Assembly (NCBI RefSeq): GCF_022095615.2
Contig: NZ_CP155559.1
Coordinates: 5,138,707-5,202,706, forward strand
DNA: 64,000 nt
Source of the DNA: Bacillus thuringiensis
GTDB taxonomy: Bacteria; Bacillota; Bacilli; Bacillales; Bacillaceae_G
Reading direction: 5' to 3'
Of the stretch, positions 59,940 to 64,000 are shown piece after piece. Numbering within the stretch: position 1 is the stretch's first letter; the number at the start of each line of letters is the position of its first letter. The position numbers and the translations under genes are program-made. The notes below the pieces were generated by a model. The model was not told the origin of the DNA. It saw only the letters and a program-made list of their open reading frames with translations, and did no database searches.

Positions 59940-61316
59940 TTATTTTCCTAAACAAAATTGAGAGAACAACTGGTCAATTAGGCTTTCATGGACAGTATCA
60001 CCAGTAATTTCACCAAGTATTTCCCACGTTCTTGTTAAATCAATTTGCACCATATCAATTGGAACACCACTTTCTATCGCCTCGATTGCATCTCCAATTG
60101 TTTTTCCTGCTTGTGTTAATAATCCAATATGTCTCGCGTTAGAAACATATGTCACATCTGCAGAATCAATCGTTCCTTCAAAGAATAAATCAGCTATTGC
60201 CTTTTCAAGCTCATCTATTCCTTGTTCCTCAATTAACGACGTTGTAATAACACGATTTCCCGCTGCCAATTCTATAACACGTTCCATATCGATTGTTTGC
60301 GATAAATCTGTCTTATTTACAATAACAATGAAATCTTTTCCTTGTACCGCACGGAATAGATCTTCATCCTCATGCGTTAAAGCCTCGCTATAATTAACGA
60401 CAACTAACACTAAATCAGCTTGGCTCATCATTTCTTTTGAACGCTCTACACCAATTCGTTCAACAACATCTTCTGTTTCACGAATACCGGCTGTATCTAT
60501 AAGCTTAAGTGGTACACCACGCACATTAACGTACTCTTCAATAACATCACGAGTTGTTCCTGCAATATCAGTTACAATTGCCTTTTTCTCCTGAACGAGA
60601 CTATTTAATAGCGATGATTTCCCAACGTTAGGTCTACCGATAATTGCAGTAGCAATACCTTCACGTAAAATCTTTCCTTGCTTCGATGTTTCTAATATTT
60701 TTGCAATTTCCGCACGAACATGTGTCGCTTTCTCAATTAAGATATTATGTGTCATTTCTTCCACATCATCATATTCCGGGTAATCTATGTTTACCTCAAC
60801 ATGAGCCAACGTTTCTAATATCTCCTGACGCAGACGGCCGATTAATTTAGATAATCGTCCTTCCATTTGGTTAATTGCTACGTTCATTGCACGATCTGTT
60901 TTTGCACGGATTAGGTCCATAACAGCTTCTGCTTGTGATAAATCAATACGGCCATTTAAAAAAGCACGTTTTGTAAATTCACCAGGCTCCGCTAATCGTA
61001 CTCCTTGCGCTAAAATAAGCTGCAACACTTTATTTACCGAAACAAGTCCACCGTGGCAGTTAATTTCCACTATATTTTCACGTGTAAAAGTCCTTGGTGC
61101 ACGCAGAATAGATACCATCACTTCTTCAATAACTTGATTTGTATCTAAATCGACAATATGACCATAATGAATTGTGTGAGAAGGAACCTCTGTTAAATCC
61201 TTCCCTTTAAAAATACGATTAACTTTTTCAACCGCATCATCCCCACTTACTCGAACAATGGCAATTGCACCTTCTCCAAGTGCTGTGGAAATCGCGGCAA
61301 TTGTATCAAATTCCAT
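59940..61316 (-). CDS. mnmE: tRNA modification GTPase MnmE (TrmE/ThdF)
   Basis: A 458-residue protein with an N-terminal formyl-THF-binding domain, a helical domain and an inserted G domain: G1 GRPNVGKSS, the G2 threonine in IAGTTRD, G3 DTAGI, G4 NKTD. The C-terminal CLGK provides the conserved cysteine motif. Potassium-activated partner of MnmG. Confidence 0.97.
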   Translation of the reverse strand: MEFDTIAAISTALGEGAIAIVRVSGDDAVEKVNRIFKGKDLTEVPSHTIHYGHIVDLDTNQVIEEVMVSILRAPRTFTRENIVEINCHGGLVSVNKVLQLILAQGVRLAEPGEFTKRAFLNGRIDLSQAEAVMDLIRAKTDRAMNVAINQMEGRLSKLIGRLRQEILETLAHVEVNIDYPEYDDVEEMTHNILIEKATHVRAEIAKILETSKQGKILREGIATAIIGRPNVGKSSLLNSLVQEKKAIVTDIAGTTRDVIEEYVNVRGVPLKLIDTAGIRETEDVVERIGVERSKEMMSQADLVLVVVNYSEALTHEDEDLFRAVQGKDFIVIVNKTDLSQTIDMERVIELAAGNRVITTSLIEEQGIDELEKAIADLFFEGTIDSADVTYVSNARHIGLLTQAGKTIGDAIEAIESGVPIDMVQIDLTRTWEILGEITGDTVHESLIDQLFSQFCLGK

Positions 61317-61442
61317 GTCCTTTCACCTCACTTGCTTATTTATCTCTATTTCAACATGATTATTTTCTTCACTAAATTATTAGAATACCATAACGAACCT
61401 ATCTACAAAAGAAGAATAACTCATTTTATTATGTCCTCATGT

Positions 61443-61487
61443 AAAAAACACTAAACTTATTCACAGTGGATAAGTTTAGTGTTTTTC
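61443..61487. terminator. Bidirectional hairpin between jag and mnmE
   Basis: AACACTAAACTTAT pairs with ATAAGTTTAGTGTT around an eight- to nine-base loop, with A and T runs on both ends. One-mismatch DnaA-box-like sequences are in the loop region. Confidence 0.7.
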
Positions 61488-61489
61488 AG

Positions 61490-61498
61490 TTATCCACA
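61490..61498 (+). other. DnaA box between jag and mnmE
   Basis: A perfect TTATCCACA, about 2.2 kb from the oriC boxes. Confidence 0.55.
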
Positions 61499-61512
61499 CC
61501 TGTTTTCCCCTC

Positions 61513-61543
61513 AAAAAAACCGGCACTCAATTGAGTAACCGGT
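61513..61543 (-). terminator. Terminator of the rpmH-rnpA-yidC-jag unit
   Basis: ACCGG.TACTC pairs with GAGT.CCGGT with an AATT loop and a T run on the minus strand, immediately after the jag stop codon. Confidence 0.8.
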
Positions 61544-62160
61544 CACTTGGAAGATATTACAACATGTCGATGTGGTTCTTTTCCTTCAGAAGTTGTAATG
61601 ATATTTTGATGATTAGATAATGCTTGGTGGATAATCTTTCGTTCAAAAGATGGCATAGGCTCTAACACAACTCTTTTTTTCGTACTTACCACTTGTTTTG
61701 CTAATCGATAAGAAAGTGCTTCTAATGTACCTTTTCTTTTACTACGATAATTTTCAGCATCTAGTGTGATACCAATATACTGCTTCGTATTACGATTTGC
61801 CACAAGTTTTGTTAAATACTGTAAAGAATTCAAGGTGTTCCCTCTTTTCCCAATCAAAACACCTATGTTTTCGCCAGAAATTGTAAATTCAACTTCGCGT
61901 CCTTTTACAATTTTACTAATCTCAGCTTCCACACCCATATCGTGAATAACATTTTTTAAATATTCTTCACATTCTTGAATCGGATCTTTCTTCAATACAA
62001 CTTCTACTACTGCAGGTCGATTCCCAAATAAACCTAGGAACCCTCTTTTACCCTCATCGATAATATTTATATCTACTCGGTCTTTCGGAACATTTAGTTG
62101 CCTTAAAGCATCTTGTACTGCCAGATCGACTGTTTGTCCTTTAGCAGTAATTACACTCAC
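61543..62160 (-). CDS. jag: RNA-binding protein Jag (KhpB)
   Basis: A 205-residue protein with a Jag-N domain (1-50), a KH domain with [17 protein letters not shown] and a C-terminal R3H domain. KhpB binds RNA and regulates cell elongation. It starts with GTG that overlaps the yidC stop codon (GTGA), showing translational coupling. Confidence 0.93.
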   Translation of the reverse strand: MSVITAKGQTVDLAVQDALRQLNVPKDRVDINIIDEGKRGFLGLFGNRPAVVEVVLKKDPIQECEEYLKNVIHDMGVEAEISKIVKGREVEFTISGENIGVLIGKRGNTLNSLQYLTKLVANRNTKQYIGITLDAENYRSKRKGTLEALSYRLAKQVVSTKKRVVLEPMPSFERKIIHQALSNHQNIITTSEGKEPHRHVVISSK

Positions 62161-62924
62161 TTGCTTGATCCTCCTGCCTTACTAGCCTTAATTTCTGGCC
62201 CCTTGATCAAGTACATTTGAGCGATACCAAAGATATTACCAACAACCCAGTAAAGTGATAATGCAGCTGGGAAGTTAATTGCAAAGACTAAAATCATAAT
62301 TGGCATAAGCCAAATCATCATTGCCATTTGCGGGTTTTGACCAGCTGTTCCTGCCATTGCAAGCTTTTGCTGAATAAATGTCGTAATTGCCGCGACAACC
62401 GGTAAGATATAGTACGGATCTGCCTGCCCTAAGTCGAACCATAAAAATGTATGCTTACTAATTTCTGCTGTTCTCATAATCGCATGGTAAAACGCGAATA
62501 AAATAGGCATCTGAACAAATATCGGTAAACATCCTGCTAATGGGTTTACACCATTTTTTTGATATAACTGCATCATTTCTTGTTGTAGTTTTTGCTGTGT
62601 TGCTTGATCTTTAGAACTATATTTCTCTTTTAACTTCACCATTTCTGGTTGTAACGCCTGCATTGCTTTCGTACTCTTCGTTTGTTTAATCATTAATGGT
62701 AATAATGCAAAACGAATGATAAGAGTTGTAACAACGATTGCTAAACCGTAATTACTACCAAATAAGTTGGCAAAATACGTAATTAACTGAGAAAGCGGAT
62801 ATACGAAATATTCATTCCAAATTCCAGTACTTTTCGGTGTAATCGGCTGATTCACTTCACTACAGCCAGTAGCAATTGCCATTAATGCAATAACCATGGC
62901 TAGTAAACCTATTTTCTTTTTCAA
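62157..62924 (-). CDS. spoIIIJ: Membrane protein insertase YidC1 / SpoIIIJ
   Basis: A 255-residue lipoprotein-type YidC (Oxa1 family). A signal peptide with lipobox ATGC (lipidated C21) is followed by five membrane helices and the conserved R in RFALLPLM of the hydrophilic groove. It inserts proteins into the membrane. SpoIIIJ is also needed for sigma-G activation in sporulating B. subtilis. Position between rnpA and jag is diagnostic. Confidence 0.95.
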   Translation of the reverse strand: MKKKIGLLAMVIALMAIATGCSEVNQPITPKSTGIWNEYFVYPLSQLITYFANLFGSNYGLAIVVTTLIIRFALLPLMIKQTKSTKAMQALQPEMVKLKEKYSSKDQATQQKLQQEMMQLYQKNGVNPLAGCLPIFVQMPILFAFYHAIMRTAEISKHTFLWFDLGQADPYYILPVVAAITTFIQQKLAMAGTAGQNPQMAMMIWLMPIMILVFAINFPAALSLYWVVGNIFGIAQMYLIKGPEIKASKAGGSSK

Positions 62925-62976
62925 AGCCTGCTCCTCCTTGTATCGGTATGTATATAGTGTAATTCATTTCCTTACG

Positions 62977-63324
62977 CTACTTTTTTATTCTTTTCATACC
63001 AGAGCGTTTAAAGACATGAATTAAGCTTTTCTTTAATTCTTCATATGTCATCTCTGCACAAGGCTTCCTTGCTATTATAACAAAATCTTTTCCAGAATCT
63101 ATCTCATCTTTTAATTCTGTGATCGACTGGCGAATCATACGTTTAATTCGGTTACGCACTACTGCATTTCCTATTTTCTTGCTGACAGAAAGACCAATAC
63201 GAAAGTTTGGCTGCTCTGCCTTATCTAGTTGATAGACAACAAGCTGACGATTCGCATTTGATTTTCCTTTTTGAAAAACCGTCTGGAATTCATCATTCTT
63301 TTTTATACGATGTGTTTTCTTCAT
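62977..63324 (-). CDS. rnpA: Ribonuclease P protein component
   Basis: A 115-residue basic protein with the RNR motif in [12 protein letters not shown]. It is the protein cofactor of RNase P for tRNA 5' maturation. The ATG at 63324 was preferred to an upstream in-frame GTG that overlaps the AGGAG ribosome binding site. Confidence 0.97.
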   Translation of the reverse strand: MKKTHRIKKNDEFQTVFQKGKSNANRQLVVYQLDKAEQPNFRIGLSVSKKIGNAVVRNRIKRMIRQSITELKDEIDSGKDFVIIARKPCAEMTYEELKKSLIHVFKRSGMKRIKK

Positions 63325-63372
63325 ATCAATTGACACTCCTGTAGTTCATCAGTGGAAATTCACTATTATTAG

Positions 63373-63401
63373 AAAAAAAGACCACTGAACGATCAGTGGT
63401 C
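63373..63401 (-). terminator. Terminator-like hairpin between rpmH and rnpA
   Basis: GACCACTGA pairs with TCAGTGGTC around a four-base loop, with seven T residues on the minus strand. The stem touches the rpmH stop codon. Confidence 0.7.
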
Positions 63402-63535
63402 TACGCAGATAATACTTTTCTTCCTTTACGACGACGAGCTGCTAGCACTTTACGTCCGTTCGCTGTGCTCATACGGCTGCGGAAACCATGTACTTTGCTG
63501 CGCTTACGTTTATTTGGTTGGTAAGTTCTTTTCAT
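63401..63535 (-). CDS. rpmH: 50S ribosomal protein L34
   Basis: A 44-residue, extremely basic protein starting [12 protein letters not shown] and ending GRKVLSA, the L34 signature. GGGAGGTGTC is upstream of the ATG. It is the last gene before oriC, divergent from the expected dnaA. Confidence 0.98.
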   Translation of the reverse strand: MKRTYQPNKRKRSKVHGFRSRMSTANGRKVLAARRRKGRKVLSA

Positions 63536-64000
63536 TATATGACACCTCCCTGAGGAATATCTGTTAAAGACAGTCCTATAAATTATAGTTAATCAACTAG
63601 GAAAATGTCAATGGTTCTCGAAATTTTCATCAAATATTCATTTTGAACCTATTCACATACTTTTTCACAGACCCTATATTTCCTTGTGGATAAATGTTTT
63701 TTCTTTTTTTTTATATCCACAAACTCTTTTCGTACTTTTACACAGTATATCGTGTTGTGGACAAGTTTATTCCACAAGGTATTGATTTTGTGGATAACTT
63801 TCTTAAATTCATTGCTATAGCTACTTTTTTTTGATATTATAGTTGTGTTTTCACTTTGAATAAGTTTTCCACATCTTTATCTTATCCACAATTTGTGTAT
63901 AACATGTGGACAGTTTTAATCACATGTGGGTAAATGATTATCCACATTTGCTTTTTTTGTCGAAAACCCTATCTCATATACAAACGACGTTTTTAGGTTT
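63536..64000. other. oriC, DnaA-box region upstream of dnaA
   Basis: Perfect DnaA boxes are at 63685-63693, 63789-63797 (both TGTGGATAA), 63882-63890 and 63938-63946 (both TTATCCACA). One-mismatch boxes occur at 63713-63721, 63756-63764, 63868-63876 region and 63925-63933, and a TATTCCACA at 63768-63776. Boxes occur in both orientations and the DNA is AT-rich. In Bacillus the rpmH-dnaA interval carries such boxes, and dnaA would begin just past the window. Confidence 0.9.

Overview
The window is ordinary low-GC Firmicute chromosome and reads as Bacillus cereus group (cereus/anthracis/thuringiensis). Support for this is the run rpmH-rnpA-yidC-jag-mnmE-mnmG-rsmG-noc-parA-parB on the minus strand ending at a field of DnaA boxes, the walRKHIJ-htrC operon next to rlmH, and cereus-group accessory genes: nitric oxide synthase, a second Mn superoxide dismutase, hemolysin III, lytSR-lrgAB and a stand-alone GMP reductase. 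The right edge lies in oriC just upstream of where dnaA should start, so the window is the last ~64 kb of the left replichore. Most genes on the right half are on the minus strand, co-oriented with replication moving away from oriC.

Layout. 1-4.7 kb: cell-surface glycosylation genes (two GT-C type membrane proteins, a GtrA flippase, a GT2 polyprenyl-phosphate glycosyltransferase). 4.7-8.8 kb: a TetR regulator divergent from an RND efflux pump, with operator palindromes between them. 8.8-11 kb: MsrAB fusion and an AI-2E family permease. 11.2-15.1 kb: lytSR and lrgAB with a perfect cre site, probably a pyruvate-sensing and pyruvate-transport module. 15.2-16.7 kb: an MFS transporter preceded by a PyrR-type attenuator. 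16.8-22.3 kb: BCCT transporter, nos, sodA2, an epimerase and an AmiS/UreI channel. 22.7-30.3 kb: an unrecognised 133-aa protein, galE, hemolysin III, a DUF1836 regulator, a third GT-C protein, DbpA helicase and an acyltransferase. 30.5-35.1 kb: guaC, pepF, a radical SAM/SPASM protein and an unknown protein.

35.1-64 kb is the conserved core: rlmH and a small CxxC protein sitting on a second DnaA-box cluster; htrC-walJIHKR (cell-wall homeostasis two-component system and its regulators); four tRNAs (Lys, Glu, Asp, Phe); purA; dnaB-rplI-gdpP-yybS; rpsR-ssb-rpsF; ychF; a DUF951 protein; an MscS channel; yyaC; parB-parA; noc; rsmG-mnmG-mnmE; jag-yidC-rnpA-rpmH; then oriC.

No insertion sequence, prophage, CRISPR array or defence island was seen. 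The observations most worth following are the PyrR attenuator in front of an MFS transporter (a predicted pyrimidine-linked substrate), the DnaA-box cluster upstream of rlmH, the split glycosylation module, and a nested palindromic element between walR and the tRNA cluster. Start codons were chosen from ribosome-binding-site spacing and known family N-termini. All functional calls are by recognition of family features; no database search was possible.
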